From positions 2,542,001-2,606,000 of the forward strand of contig NZ_CP159834.1 in NCBI RefSeq assembly GCF_047730165.1: a stretch of 64,000 nucleotides of DNA, given 5' to 3'. Under the pieces are notes generated by a model. The model was not told where the DNA came from and made no database searches. It worked only from the letters and a program-made list of their open reading frames with translations. The DNA comes from Patiriisocius sp047730165 (GTDB taxonomy: Bacteria > Bacteroidota > Bacteroidia > Flavobacteriales > Flavobacteriaceae). Shown here in pieces: positions 51,135-59,526 of the stretch (its first letter is position 1; each line of letters starts with the position of its first letter). The position numbers were made by a program, and so were the translations under genes.

Positions 51135-52000
51135 TAGTTATCTTTCCCTGCTTTAAACAAAAAATCTTTTTCAGCCTTGGTCAAGCTATCATAACCACTC
51201 TTCCCTATTTTATCAAGAATGGCATCTACTTTCTTTTGATGATCTGACACTTGAGATTTACCGCGCGAGGTTCCTTTCTTATTGCGATGTACTTTTTTAA
51301 ATGGCTTTTGTTTTTTAGTTTTAAAATAATCTGAAAACCAATCCATACTATTTTCAAACCAAACACCTAGATCGTTTCCCTTTAATAACTGACGTGCATA
51401 GATATAGCCAAATACAGCCCCTCCAAAATGCGCCAACATCCCTCCGGCGTTACCGCCTATAGGCAACCGTATTAAATCATAGATAAAAATAAATAAAGCG
51501 ATATGCCAAAGCTTTATGGTCCATTTAAAGATTCTGAACGCCGTGTTAGGCGTATATGTAGCTATAAAAACCATAATAGCCGTCACAGAAGCTGAAGCTC
51601 CTATTAAGTAACTTTGTGTCCCTTCAAAGACAGGGAAAACATTGTATGATAATACATACATTAACCCACCTACCATAGCTCCTAGCAAGTATATCGTGAG
51701 ATACTTTTTAGGTGGAAAAATATTGAGTACAAATCTAGAAAAGAAATGTAACCAAATCATATTAAAAAGCAGATGGAAAAAATCAAAGTGTATAAAACTA
51801 TAGGTCAGAAAAGACCATGGTTGGACTATGAAGTCCATTACTTCTTCAGGTAACACTAACCAACGCGTCAAATATGCTGGTTCCATTGCAAATAGAAAAG
51901 AACCTAAATGCAGCAGTAAGAACACAAGTACATTGATCACAATCAATTTGATCGCGATATTTTGTGTTTTCCAATGATATGCTAGACTTCCTGTTGCCAT
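51134..52000 (-). CDS. Rhomboid intramembrane serine protease (first of two)
   Basis: A 288-residue polytopic protease. The catalytic serine is S136 in G-A-S-A-S-V and the histidine H191 in L-A-H-F-G-G, with H-L-L-F-N-M-I-W-L (76-84) as the first conserved loop. Six hydrophobic helices span residues 20-205. The C-terminal 75 residues are a cytoplasmic, lysine-rich tail with a helical D-A-I-L-D-K-I segment. It is 30 bases downstream of a second rhomboid gene and 1 base before the EEP gene, so the three are probably co-transcribed. Confidence 0.93.
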   Translation of the reverse strand: MATGSLAYHWKTQNIAIKLIVINVLVFLLLHLGSFLFAMEPAYLTRWLVLPEEVMDFIVQPWSFLTYSFIHFDFFHLLFNMIWLHFFSRFVLNIFPPKKYLTIYLLGAMVGGLMYVLSYNVFPVFEGTQSYLIGASASVTAIMVFIATYTPNTAFRIFKWTIKLWHIALFIFIYDLIRLPIGGNAGGMLAHFGGAVFGYIYARQLLKGNDLGVWFENSMDWFSDYFKTKKQKPFKKVHRNKKGTSRGKSQVSDHQKKVDAILDKIGKSGYDSLTKAEKDFLFKAGKDN

Positions 52001-52030
52001 ATGTTTTTTTGTTAAGACGGGTACCGTTTA

Positions 52031-52777
52031 TTAATCCCAGCGTGTGTTATCCATACTATTCTTTTTCCAGTAATAAGCCATTATGAATCCAAATAGTGCG
52101 CCTCCTATATGTGCCCAGTGCGCTATGTTTTGACCTAAGATTGAATTTCCAGTGAGACCCCCTACAATGTCCATAATTAAAATACCCGGAATAAAGTATT
52201 TTGCCTTGATTGGTACCGGGAAAAATATTAACATCAAGCCTGTATTTGGATACATTAATCCAAAGGCGACCAAAACTCCATAAACAGCCCCAGATGCACC
52301 CAGTGCTGGCACATTCCAAGAACTAAAGAAAGATTCGACGTCGAGTCCAACTGCTTGTATTTCTCTATAAGAGCCCTCACCTGTGGTATTGTTCAACATC
52401 TCCATAATGGTCAACTTACTTTCTCCTAGACTTAATAACACATCTATTCCTTGATGTACATGAAAATACCCTACTAGTGAATGTATCAATGCAGCTCCTA
52501 AGCCCGCTGAAAAGTAGAAGAATATAAATTTGTTTCTACCCCAAACTTTTTCAAGGGGAGAACCAAACATATATAAACCGAACATATTAAATAATATATG
52601 CATAATATCGCCATGCATAAACATATGGGTCACTGGCTGCCATACATTGAAATTTGGATTTTCAAAATAGTACAACGAGAACATACGATCCATAAATTCT
52701 GGATTGAATAGCTTCGCCCCAAAAAACAGTACATTTAAAATGATTAGTATCTTTACTGTCTCTGTTAACCTTCCCAT
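52031..52777 (-). CDS. Rhomboid intramembrane serine protease (second of two)
   Basis: A 248-residue polytopic protease with catalytic S162 in G-A-S-G-A-V-Y-G and H223 in W-A-H-I-G-G-A. H-I-L-F-N-M-F-G-L-Y (residues 60-69) is the first loop. About six membrane helices are visible. A loop of about 40 residues (110-150) separates helices 3 and 4, longer than in its neighbour. It begins on the last base of the mutL stop, so it is coupled to mutL. The two rhomboids are clearly different paralogues, suggesting distinct substrates. Confidence 0.94.
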   Translation of the reverse strand: MGRLTETVKILIILNVLFFGAKLFNPEFMDRMFSLYYFENPNFNVWQPVTHMFMHGDIMHILFNMFGLYMFGSPLEKVWGRNKFIFFYFSAGLGAALIHSLVGYFHVHQGIDVLLSLGESKLTIMEMLNNTTGEGSYREIQAVGLDVESFFSSWNVPALGASGAVYGVLVAFGLMYPNTGLMLIFFPVPIKAKYFIPGILIMDIVGGLTGNSILGQNIAHWAHIGGALFGFIMAYYWKKNSMDNTRWD

Positions 52778-54633
52778 TAATTAAATTTTTTATCAAAATC
52801 GTTCACATCCATCGTAATCAACACTGGTCTGTTATCTGGTGACACGCTAGGTTCTTTACACGCAAAAAGCTGATGCACCAAATGCTCTTGCTCTCCTTTA
52901 TGCATAGCCACTCCTGTTTTTACAGCCATACTTTTCGCCATACTTTTTGCAAGTAAATCATTCAAACTAAATGAAGCATCCGGAACTTCGTTTTGCAGAT
53001 CTTCTAATAGTTGGTTTAATATTTCCGAAGCTTGACTTTCTAAAACTGATACTGGAACCCCGCTTACCTCTATCTCCTCTGCTTTCCAGTTTCCAAACAC
53101 AAAACCCGTATGCTCTAGTTGCTCTTTTACTTTTTTTAATGCCGTCACCTCTTTTTTTGAGAATGATAAACACAGTGGAAACAATAGCTGCTGGCTTACC
53201 GCTTCTTGTACTGTTATGTTTTTTAATAACTCCTCATACAACACACGTTGGTGCGCGAGATGCTGGTGTATGACTAGTAAACCACTTTTTATCGGACTTA
53301 TTATATATTTATTTTGTAGCTGAAATGTACCGTGCGTGCTATCTGCTTCCGTATCATCAAACAAGCGCCCATTTTCTGGATCACTCTCAAACTGCAAGTG
53401 GGTTGTATTGATGGTGTCTGCATCTATAAGGGAGCTTTCGCTTTTTAAACCCGCATAAAGAGCTTCCCAAACAGGCGCTTTTTCTCGCTTGTAAGGAAAA
53501 CTAATATTCCCCTGCCTAGGCTCGGTCTTAAAGGGATTAAAGTCTCTATCTACTTCAATTGTCGGTGCTGTTGGTGGTTTTTTACTGTATGAATATGGTG
53601 TATCAAAGCCATTGTCTTTAGTAAAATCAATGATAGGCGCAATGTTAAATTGACCCAGACTATGTTTTATGGTTGCTCTAAGCATCGCATAAATAGCGTG
53701 CTCATCGTCAAATTTTATTTCAGTTTTTGTTGGGTGTATGTTAATGTCAATAGACTTTGGATCTACATCTAAGAACAAAAAGTAGCCAGGTTGAGAGCCG
53801 TCTTTAACTAAACCCGCAAAGGCAGCGGCTACTGCGTGATGTAAATAATGACTCTTTATAAACCTATTATTCACAAAAAAATATTGATCCCCTCTGCTCT
53901 TCTTTGCAAATTCTGGCTTAATGACAAATCCGTTTACCTTTACAATGTCAGTCTCTTCTGTAACGGGTACTAATTTTTCATTGGTTTTTGTCCCAAGTAT
54001 ATTTACAATACGCTGACGAAGATTTGAGCCTGGTAATTTAAAGACATCACTCCCATTATTAATCATGGTAAAATCCAAGTCTGGGTGCGCAAGGGCAACT
54101 CTGTGAAACTCATCAATGATATGTCTCGTTTCTACGGGATTACTTTTTAAAAAATTACGGCGTGCTGGAATGTTATAAAATAAGTTTTTTACTGAAATTG
54201 TAGAGCCTTTAGGGGTAACCACAACTTCTTGACTGGATACCTCACTGCCTTCTATACAGATTTGAGTACCCACATCATCATCTGCTGTTTTTGTTTTAAG
54301 TTCGACGTGAGCAATGGCTGCTATAGAAGCAAGCGCTTCACCCCTAAAGCCTTTTGTGTGTAAATTAAATAAATCTTCTGCTGCTTTAATTTTTGAAGTC
54401 GCGTGACGTTCAAAAGCTAATCGCGCATCTGTCACATTCATTCCCATACCGTTATCTATCACTTGGATAAGTGTTTTTCCGGCATCTTTTATAACAAGTG
54501 TAATTGTAGAAGCTCCAGCGTCTATTGCATTCTCTAACAGCTCCTTTACAACAGAAGCAGGTCTTTGTACTACTTCTCCGGCAGCGATTTGGTTAGCAAC
54601 GTGATCCGGAAGTAACTGGATGCGATTGATCAT
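52777..54633 (-). CDS. mutL: DNA mismatch repair protein MutL
   Basis: A 618-residue GHL ATPase of mismatch repair. The N-terminal motifs are intact: E-N-A-I-D-A-G-A near residue 34, D-N-G-M-G near 60 and G-F-R-G-E-A-L-A-S-I near 95. The C-terminal dimerisation domain carries H-Q-H-L-A-H-Q-R-V-L-Y-E where endonuclease-active MutL has D-Q-H-A-x-x-E-R, and S-P-D-N-R-P-V where others have C-P-H-G-R-P. It may therefore lack nicking activity. It is translationally coupled to the downstream rhomboid by a 1-base overlap. Confidence 0.96.
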   Translation of the reverse strand: MINRIQLLPDHVANQIAAGEVVQRPASVVKELLENAIDAGASTITLVIKDAGKTLIQVIDNGMGMNVTDARLAFERHATSKIKAAEDLFNLHTKGFRGEALASIAAIAHVELKTKTADDDVGTQICIEGSEVSSQEVVVTPKGSTISVKNLFYNIPARRNFLKSNPVETRHIIDEFHRVALAHPDLDFTMINNGSDVFKLPGSNLRQRIVNILGTKTNEKLVPVTEETDIVKVNGFVIKPEFAKKSRGDQYFFVNNRFIKSHYLHHAVAAAFAGLVKDGSQPGYFLFLDVDPKSIDINIHPTKTEIKFDDEHAIYAMLRATIKHSLGQFNIAPIIDFTKDNGFDTPYSYSKKPPTAPTIEVDRDFNPFKTEPRQGNISFPYKREKAPVWEALYAGLKSESSLIDADTINTTHLQFESDPENGRLFDDTEADSTHGTFQLQNKYIISPIKSGLLVIHQHLAHQRVLYEELLKNITVQEAVSQQLLFPLCLSFSKKEVTALKKVKEQLEHTGFVFGNWKAEEIEVSGVPVSVLESQASEILNQLLEDLQNEVPDASFSLNDLLAKSMAKSMAVKTGVAMHKGEQEHLVHQLFACKEPSVSPDNRPVLITMDVNDFDKKFN

Positions 54634-54639
54634 AGGGTA

Positions 54640-54918
54640 TTATGAAAAGATAGATAGATCAAAATCAATGATCCATAAAAATAAAATAACAAATACCATT
54701 ATTAAAATAAGGATGATTCTATTAGCACCTTTTGCTTTTGTCTCTTTTAATTCTGTAAGTGCTTGGCTAAAGTTCCCTTTCATCCCTTTACCAGATCCAA
54801 TAGTATGACGAAATTTATCAAACTTCTGTTCCATTGCAAATGGGCTTCCATCCTTATCGCTCTCATAATGACGAGGTTCGTAATCAAACTTTTTATTGGT
54901 GCGCTTTAAAAATCCCAT
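54640..54918 (-). CDS. Small tail-anchored membrane protein (often mislabelled riboflavin synthase beta)
   Basis: A 92-residue protein with a soluble basic N-terminal region (G-F-L-K-R-T-N-K-K-F-D-Y-E-P-R-H-Y) and one C-terminal hydrophobic helix (about residues 72-88), hence tail-anchored. I chose the ATG at 54918; the frame runs farther upstream but without start-like sequence. It lies 6 bases before mutL and on the same strand as ribH. Some annotations call such proteins 'riboflavin synthase subunit beta', but there is no lumazine-synthase motif. Function unknown. The 232-bp gap on its upstream side holds no feature I can support. Confidence 0.75.
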   Translation of the reverse strand: MGFLKRTNKKFDYEPRHYESDKDGSPFAMEQKFDKFRHTIGSGKGMKGNFSQALTELKETKAKGANRIILILIMVFVILFLWIIDFDLSIFS

Positions 54919-55150
54919 AATAGTATTCTTTAGTAAAAATAGACAAAATGAACAGGACTTAACAGCGCCTGCCATTGTTCTTTTAAACAATTACTGTTCC
55001 ATTGTTTGCGTTGAGAAAAAAGACCGCTTCGTTGATAACGGAAAGACCTCCATGAAGCTTAGGGACTGAAAGAGAAAAGACTAAAGCGTTAAATAGTTGC
55101 CTTATTACAAGGAGATAAACTTATTGGAAACAGTCCTACGTTAAAACGTC

Positions 55151-55648
55151 CTAGAAATTAGCGTCTTTACGAAGTTGCGCCATTTTAATTGCTGCAATCG
55201 CTGCTTCTGTTCCTTTGTTACCATGCTTGCCTCCACTGCGGTCTAGCGACTGCTGCTTGTTATTATCTGTAAGAACACAAAAAATTACGGGAATATCACT
55301 ATGTACATTTAAATCTTTAATGCCTTGGGTAACCCCATCACAAACAAAATCAAAATGCTTGGTTTCTCCTTGAATTACAGAACCTATAGCGATGACGGCG
55401 TCAAGCATATCGTAACTATGTTGCATTTTTTTGCAACCGTAGATGAGCTCAAAGCTCCCTGGTACATTCCACCGCACGATGTTATCTTTGATACCACCAC
55501 AATCTAAAATCGCGTCAAAAGCTCCTTGAAAGAGTCCCTCTGTCACATCATCATTCCATTCTGAAACAACAATCCCAAACCGAAAATTTTTCGCGTTTGG
55601 GATGGTTGCTTTATCGTATTCAGATAAATTTTTATTTACTGTTGCCAT
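55151..55648 (-). CDS. ribH: 6,7-dimethyl-8-ribityllumazine synthase
   Basis: A 165-residue lumazine synthase that joins ribulose-derived butanone phosphate to the pyrimidine in riboflavin synthesis. W-N-V-P-G-S-F-E-L near residue 57, A-I-G-S-V-I-Q-G-E-T-K-H-F-D near 89 (with the catalytic histidine), and V-L-T-D-N-N-K-Q-Q near 128 are diagnostic. I chose the ATG at 55648; an in-frame GTG at 55660 overlaps a CTCACAAATGTGAG palindrome. Another palindrome of the CCCAC type is just upstream. It is behind the TPR gene on the same strand. Confidence 0.96.
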   Translation of the reverse strand: MATVNKNLSEYDKATIPNAKNFRFGIVVSEWNDDVTEGLFQGAFDAILDCGGIKDNIVRWNVPGSFELIYGCKKMQHSYDMLDAVIAIGSVIQGETKHFDFVCDGVTQGIKDLNVHSDIPVIFCVLTDNNKQQSLDRSGGKHGNKGTEAAIAAIKMAQLRKDANF

Positions 55649-55678
55649 ATTTGTGCTCACAAATGTGAGTATCTAACA

Positions 55679-55692
55679 CCCACCTGCGCGGG
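55679..55692. repeat. CCCAC palindrome, copy 2 (before ribH)
   Basis: CCCACCTGCGCGGG, the same unit as at 45567 and 58161 with one change in the right arm. ACCC/GGGT extend the outer stem. It lies 31 bases upstream of the ribH ATG, in reverse orientation to that gene. Confidence 0.7.
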
Positions 55693-55701
55693 TAACAATA
55701 T

Positions 55702-56466
55702 TTATTTCATTGCCTCTGCTCTACCTAAGTATGCAGTAGCTTTTGTTGCTTCTATAGATGTTGGGTACGTTTCAGTTAATGCTGTTAAATGTTTAATTGC
55801 AGCACTTGCATTCCCCATATCTATTGCTAGCACACCTGCTTTTAATAAAAACTTCGGTGTTGTAAATTCGTTTGCATTAAATGAAGCCGCTTGCTCGTAA
55901 TACTTAAGCGCATCTTCTTTCTGGTTTAACTGGATAAAAGCGTCACCAATTGCTCCTTTGGCAACAGCACCCATTAAGATATCATCACTTTTAAAATCGT
56001 CAAGATATTTGATTGCGTTAGGGTAATCATTCATATTTAAGTAAGAAACGCCAGCATAGTATCTTGCCATATTTCCTGCCTCTGTACTTCCGTACTCACC
56101 AATAATGTCTAGCATTCCTAATTTTCCTTCACCACCGTTTAAAGAACGCACGTACAAAGAATCTGAAGCTTCTGCCGTTAAGGCTTGCTCATAATATTTT
56201 TGTGCTTGGAAAATCTCGTTTGATGCCTCAGCCTCTTTAGGCTTCTGGATAAACTGATCAAAAGCTAAATAACCTAATACGCAGATGGCTACTACACCAA
56301 CAATCCCTAAGATTACTTTTTGGTTCTTCTCAACCCAAGCTTCGGTTCTCGATGCCCCTTCGTCTAAGGTGTTAAAAACCTCTGCCGTTGCACTTCCATC
56401 CTCAAGATCGTCTTGCTTCTCAACCTTCGTCTTTGGTTTATATCCTCTTTTTTTATATGTAGCCAT
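55702..56466 (-). CDS. Tetratricopeptide-repeat membrane protein (YfgM-like)
   Basis: A 254-residue protein. A charged cytoplasmic N-terminus (K-K-R-G-Y-K-P-K) leads to one membrane helix (about residues 52-72). A periplasmic domain with at least three TPR units follows: A-R-Y-Y-A-G-V-S-Y-L-N-M, A-K-G-A-I-G-D-A-F-I-Q-L-N-Q and a last one near 215. The layout matches YfgM/Tol-Pal-associated TPR proteins that accompany envelope chaperones. It lies upstream of ribH on the same strand and diverges from recF. Its partners are unknown. Confidence 0.85.
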   Translation of the reverse strand: MATYKKRGYKPKTKVEKQDDLEDGSATAEVFNTLDEGASRTEAWVEKNQKVILGIVGVVAICVLGYLAFDQFIQKPKEAEASNEIFQAQKYYEQALTAEASDSLYVRSLNGGEGKLGMLDIIGEYGSTEAGNMARYYAGVSYLNMNDYPNAIKYLDDFKSDDILMGAVAKGAIGDAFIQLNQKEDALKYYEQAASFNANEFTTPKFLLKAGVLAIDMGNASAAIKHLTALTETYPTSIEATKATAYLGRAEAMK

Positions 56467-56615
56467 AATGTTGTTTAATGAGGAGCAAAAATAAATTTTT
56501 TATATCAATTTAAAAGATAAATTATTCCTTATTTTTAGATATTTTGCAGTCTACTTTTTTTGCTTCGGAAACAGGAATCATTCAATACCCGTATCACTGC
56601 AAACTACTGATTTCT

Positions 56616-57695
56616 ATGATTTTAAAAAACCTCTCCCTTATAAACTATAAAAACTTTGAAGCCCAAACTTTTGAGTTTGACCCAAACATTAATTGTTTTA
56701 CTGGTCATAATGGTGTGGGAAAGACGAATGCGCTGGATGCAATCTATCACTTAAGTTTTGGCAAAAGTTATTTTAATCCCATCACTGGACAAAACATAAG
56801 ACACGGTGAAGAATTCTTCGTTGTCGAAGGACAATACGTCAAAGCAGAACGTCCAGAAAAAATAGTGGTGAGTGCAAAAAAGAACCTAAAAAAAGTAATA
56901 AAGCGTAATGGAAAGGCATACACTAAATTTAGTGACCACATAGGTTTTTTACCCCTTGTGATGATATCGCCCGCAGATAGAGACTTGATCGTAGAAGGAA
57001 GCGAAACTCGTAGAAAATTTATGGATGGTGTGATTTCTCAAGGAAATTCTCACTACCTTAAGGACATTCTTGCTTATGGCAAAATACTAGTGCAGCGAAA
57101 TTCTTTATTAAAGTATTTTGCAGTAAACCACGCTTGGAATAAAGACACACTAGCCGTCTATGATTTACAATTAAGCGAACTAGGCGAACGCATCCATAAA
57201 AGCAGAACGGAGTTTTTAAAAGAGTTTACGCCTATCTTCTTAGAAAAGTATGCCGCCATCTCTAGTGGAAACGAAACCGTAGGACTTGAGTATAAAAGTC
57301 AACTTGAAGAAGGTGAAATGGTGACACTCTTGCAGCAAAATGTAAACAAAGACAAGATGTCTCAGTATACTTCTATAGGTACGCACAAGGACGATCTTTT
57401 GTTTAGCATTGACACCCATCCTATAAAGAAATTTGGGAGTCAAGGACAACAGAAGTCATTTTTGATCGCTTTAAAACTAGCGCAATTTGATTTTATCAAA
57501 AACGTCCACAAGGTGCATCCTATTCTGTTGTTAGATGATATTTTTGACAAGCTCGATGAAGAGCGCGTGGCTCATATTATTAAACTGGTAGATGATGAGA
57601 ATTTTGGCCAGCTTTTTATAAGCGATACCCACGCAGACAGAACAGAGGCCGTGGTGAAAAAGGTAAGTCAGAGTTATAAATTTTTTAAGTTGTAA
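56616..57695 (+). CDS. recF: DNA replication and repair protein RecF
   Basis: A 359-residue SMC-like ATPase that helps load RecA at gaps. Walker A G-H-N-G-V-G-K-T is at residues 30-37. The ABC-like signature G-S-Q-G-Q-Q-K-S-F and Walker B I-L-L-L-D-D-I-F-D-K-L-D are present. I chose the ATG at 56616, where the protein opens I-L-K-N-L; the in-frame region before it is non-family. As in other Bacteroidota it is not next to dnaA or dnaN, so it does not mark the origin. The DUF721 gene lies downstream after one intervening gene. Confidence 0.95.
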   Translation: MILKNLSLINYKNFEAQTFEFDPNINCFTGHNGVGKTNALDAIYHLSFGKSYFNPITGQNIRHGEEFFVVEGQYVKAERPEKIVVSAKKNLKKVIKRNGKAYTKFSDHIGFLPLVMISPADRDLIVEGSETRRKFMDGVISQGNSHYLKDILAYGKILVQRNSLLKYFAVNHAWNKDTLAVYDLQLSELGERIHKSRTEFLKEFTPIFLEKYAAISSGNETVGLEYKSQLEEGEMVTLLQQNVNKDKMSQYTSIGTHKDDLLFSIDTHPIKKFGSQGQQKSFLIALKLAQFDFIKNVHKVHPILLLDDIFDKLDEERVAHIIKLVDDENFGQLFISDTHADRTEAVVKKVSQSYKFFKL

Positions 57696-57733
57696 AAATT
57701 AATAAAGCCGCTAGGCGATATAATAAAATAAGA

Positions 57734-58156
57734 ATGAAACTGAACAGCCTTTACACCCTTGTTATTTTTGCGACAGCTACACTAACCAGCTGCTCCTCCC
57801 CTATACAAACCGATGACTTAAACGGTTACTGGGAAATCACGAGCGTAACCCTTGAAGACGGCACGGAAAGAGATTATACAGTAAATGCAATTGTAGATTT
57901 TATTGAAATAAATGGAAGTAACGGGACGCGAAGCAAAGTAAAACCGCAATTTGACGGGAGCTTTATAAATAATAGCGCCACAGAAGAATTCTCCCTTGAA
58001 CAAGGCAACAAGTTTATGCTAGCGTACAAAACTCCTTACGACGCTTGGGAAGAAGAAATACTAGAACTAAGCAGTGATAAAATGCGTGTAAAGAACAGAG
58101 ACGGTAAGGTGTTTACCTACAAGACTTTCACTCCTTTCTCACTTAAAACTAAATAA
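57734..58156 (+). CDS. Lipocalin-like lipoprotein
   Basis: A 140-residue lipoprotein. The lipobox L-T-S-C gives C20 after a hydrophobic run. The mature part has the lipocalin-like start L-N-G-Y-W-E-I-T-S-V (about residues 29-38), several beta strands and a K-V-F-T-Y-K-T-F-T end. It has no surface-export acidic tag, so periplasmic face of a membrane is likely. It sits 39 bases after recF and 27 bases before the DUF721 gene, with a palindrome between. A ligand cannot be predicted. Confidence 0.82.
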   Translation: MKLNSLYTLVIFATATLTSCSSPIQTDDLNGYWEITSVTLEDGTERDYTVNAIVDFIEINGSNGTRSKVKPQFDGSFINNSATEEFSLEQGNKFMLAYKTPYDAWEEEILELSSDKMRVKNRDGKVFTYKTFTPFSLKTK

Positions 58157-58160
58157 TATA

Positions 58161-58174
58161 CCCACCTACGTGGG
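58161..58174. repeat. CCCAC palindrome, copy 3 (before the DUF721 gene)
   Basis: CCCACCTACGTGGG, a 5-bp stem with 4-base loop, ends 8 bases before the start codon of the DUF721 gene. The flanks (ATA upstream, GCA and A-rich downstream, then ATGGCAAAA) resemble copy 1 at 45567. Confidence 0.8.
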
Positions 58175-58182
58175 CACTAAAG

Positions 58183-58479
58183 ATGGCAAAAAGAAAAAAC
58201 GGGGAACGTGATATTAAGAGTGTCTTACAGGAGTTTATAGCGTCAAATAGATTAGATAAAGGCTTAGACCAGGTGTCTGTCTCACAAGCTTGGGAATCTG
58301 TTATGGGTGCCCCGATAGTTAAATATACAACAGGAGTCGTACTTGACCGTGATACCTTATATGTCTCTTTGAGTTCTTCTGTATTACGTGAAGAATTAAG
58401 CTACGGTAAATTGAAGATTATCGACCTACTTAATGGTAAAATGCAGAAAGAAGTGGTAAGGAAATTGGTGTTACGGTAA
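58183..58479 (+). CDS. DUF721 (DciA-like) protein
   Basis: A 98-residue protein of the DUF721 family. It has the short N-terminus M-A-K-R-K, the I-K-S-V-L-Q-E-F-I segment, W-E-S-V-M-G near residue 50 and L-Y-V-S-L-S-S-S-V-L-R-E-E-L at about 70-83. DciA-type members help load the replicative helicase DnaB; the Bacteroidota branch is shorter and its role is less certain. It lies close to recF, as is common. A strong bidirectional terminator lies about 150 bases after its stop. Confidence 0.87.
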   Translation: MAKRKNGERDIKSVLQEFIASNRLDKGLDQVSVSQAWESVMGAPIVKYTTGVVLDRDTLYVSLSSSVLREELSYGKLKIIDLLNGKMQKEVVRKLVLR

Positions 58480-58629
58480 TACGAAGCCAATTGCAGATAA
58501 ACCACGGAGAGAAAGAGAACACAAAGAAAGCACCTAATATTACTTAATAACATAAAAGCCACCCTCAGCGAAAACAAAGAGAGAAAACTCAATTACCCCA
58601 TCTCTCAATTATCAAAATTTATGATACAA

Positions 58630-58663
58630 AAAACCCGCTTCTTAATTAAAAGAAGCGGGTTTT
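58630..58663. terminator. Bidirectional terminator between the DUF721 gene and yajC
   Basis: AAAACCCGCTTCTT and AAGAAGCGGGTTTT form a perfect 14-bp stem with loop AATTAA. A and T runs lie on both sides. It serves the convergent DUF721 and yajC genes. Confidence 0.92.
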
Positions 58664-58681
58664 ACTATTTGTTAAATGAGA

Positions 58682-58975
58682 TTATTTCTCTTTGATAACT
58701 AGCGGCGCGTTCATCTTCGCACTCATATCCATTGATATGGCAGAAGTTTCAAACTTTAATTTTCCCGCTCCAGATTCTATAATACAAGTTCCGTCTGCAT
58801 TAAGATCTAGTACTTTACCGTGTAATCCACTTTTAGTGACTACTTTATCTCCTTTTTTCAACTCTTTAGCAAAACTTTTCTCTTTCTTTTGCTTCTTCAT
58901 TTGCGGCCGTATCAAGAAAAGATACATCACTGCAAATAAAAGGATCATTGGTAAAAAACTCGTGATATCTCCCAT
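58682..58975 (-). CDS. yajC: Preprotein translocase accessory subunit YajC
   Basis: A 97-residue bitopic protein. One N-terminal membrane helix (about residues 7-22, ending F-L-I-R-P-Q) is followed by a basic K-K-Q-K-K-E-K stretch and a small beta domain with G-D-K-V-V-T-K-S-G-L-H-G-K. This is the complete YajC pattern; it associates with SecDF at the Sec translocon. It follows the DUF1573 and nusB genes on the same strand, with 24 bases between it and the DUF1573 gene. Confidence 0.94.
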   Translation of the reverse strand: MGDITSFLPMILLFAVMYLFLIRPQMKKQKKEKSFAKELKKGDKVVTKSGLHGKVLDLNADGTCIIESGAGKLKFETSAISMDMSAKMNAPLVIKEK

Positions 58976-58999
58976 TTGTTCTATTGTTATGTTGTTAGC

Positions 59000-59473
59000 T
59001 TATTGAATAACGCTACTTCCCGCAGCTGCATCTTTAGCTTCAACAAAAGCTTTGATTGTTAACGTTTCTTTACCAGCAGCAGTATTTGCAGTAATAGTCA
59101 CTGCTTTACTTACTTGGTTTTTGCCACTACCATTAAATTTTACTAAAAGCTCTCCTGTAGCACCTGGCGCAACTGGTTCTTTAGTAAATTCTGGTACTGT
59201 ACATCCACAGCTAGATTTTGCATCCACAATAACTAAAGGAGCATTCCCTGTATTTGTGAAAGTAAATTTATGCTCAACTGGAGTTCCTTGTACGATATTT
59301 CCAAAATCGTGTGTTGTTTGTGTAAATTCCATTTTTGGAAAATTACCTGCTGTTGCATCGCGATCTGCGGCTTCTGCTACATTTTCTACGTTTACTTTTT
59401 CTGCTGCATTGTCCTTACAAGAAGTAAATGTGAATGCCGCTAGTATTGCTACTAATAAAATTGATTTTTTCAT
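59000..59473 (-). CDS. DUF1573 lipoprotein
   Basis: A 157-residue lipoprotein. Signal peptide with lipobox F-T-S-C (C19 from the ATG at 59473, which I prefer; an ATG 9 bases upstream is in frame). The mature part is one Ig-like DUF1573 domain: T-H-D-F-G-N-I-V near 55, F-T-N-T-G-N-A-P-L-V-I near 75, and the diagnostic S-S-C-G-C-T-V-P near 90, whose paired cysteines are conserved in the family. It lies between nusB and yajC, an arrangement I know from other flavobacteria. Function is unknown; it is envelope-located. Confidence 0.88.
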   Translation of the reverse strand: MKKSILLVAILAAFTFTSCKDNAAEKVNVENVAEAADRDATAGNFPKMEFTQTTHDFGNIVQGTPVEHKFTFTNTGNAPLVIVDAKSSCGCTVPEFTKEPVAPGATGELLVKFNGSGKNQVSKAVTITANTAAGKETLTIKAFVEAKDAAAGSSVIQ

Positions 59474-59526
59474 ATTTAACATATTTATTTTTTAAAAACG
59501 TAAAAGTAAGAAAATTTTTTTGGCTT

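Noticed and set aside
54640..54918. Label 'riboflavin synthase subunit beta' for the small membrane protein
   Set aside because: It has a basic N-terminus and one membrane helix and lacks lumazine-synthase motifs. The real ribH is the separate gene at 55151-55648.
56616..57695. recF as a sign of the replication origin
   Set aside because: No dnaA, dnaN or gyrase gene and no DnaA-box cluster is visible. In this phylum recF is often remote from the origin.
58480..58629. Possible remnant repeat with ACCACGGAGAGAAAGAGAACAC-like wording
   Set aside because: It recalls a common purine-rich repeat, but only one poor copy is present here and no coding or structural signal supports it.
59052..59495. 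Plus-strand open frame opposite the DUF1573 gene, and a similar one opposite nusB at 59588-60022
   Set aside because: Both lie wholly opposite genes with clear family motifs. The translations are not domain-like.
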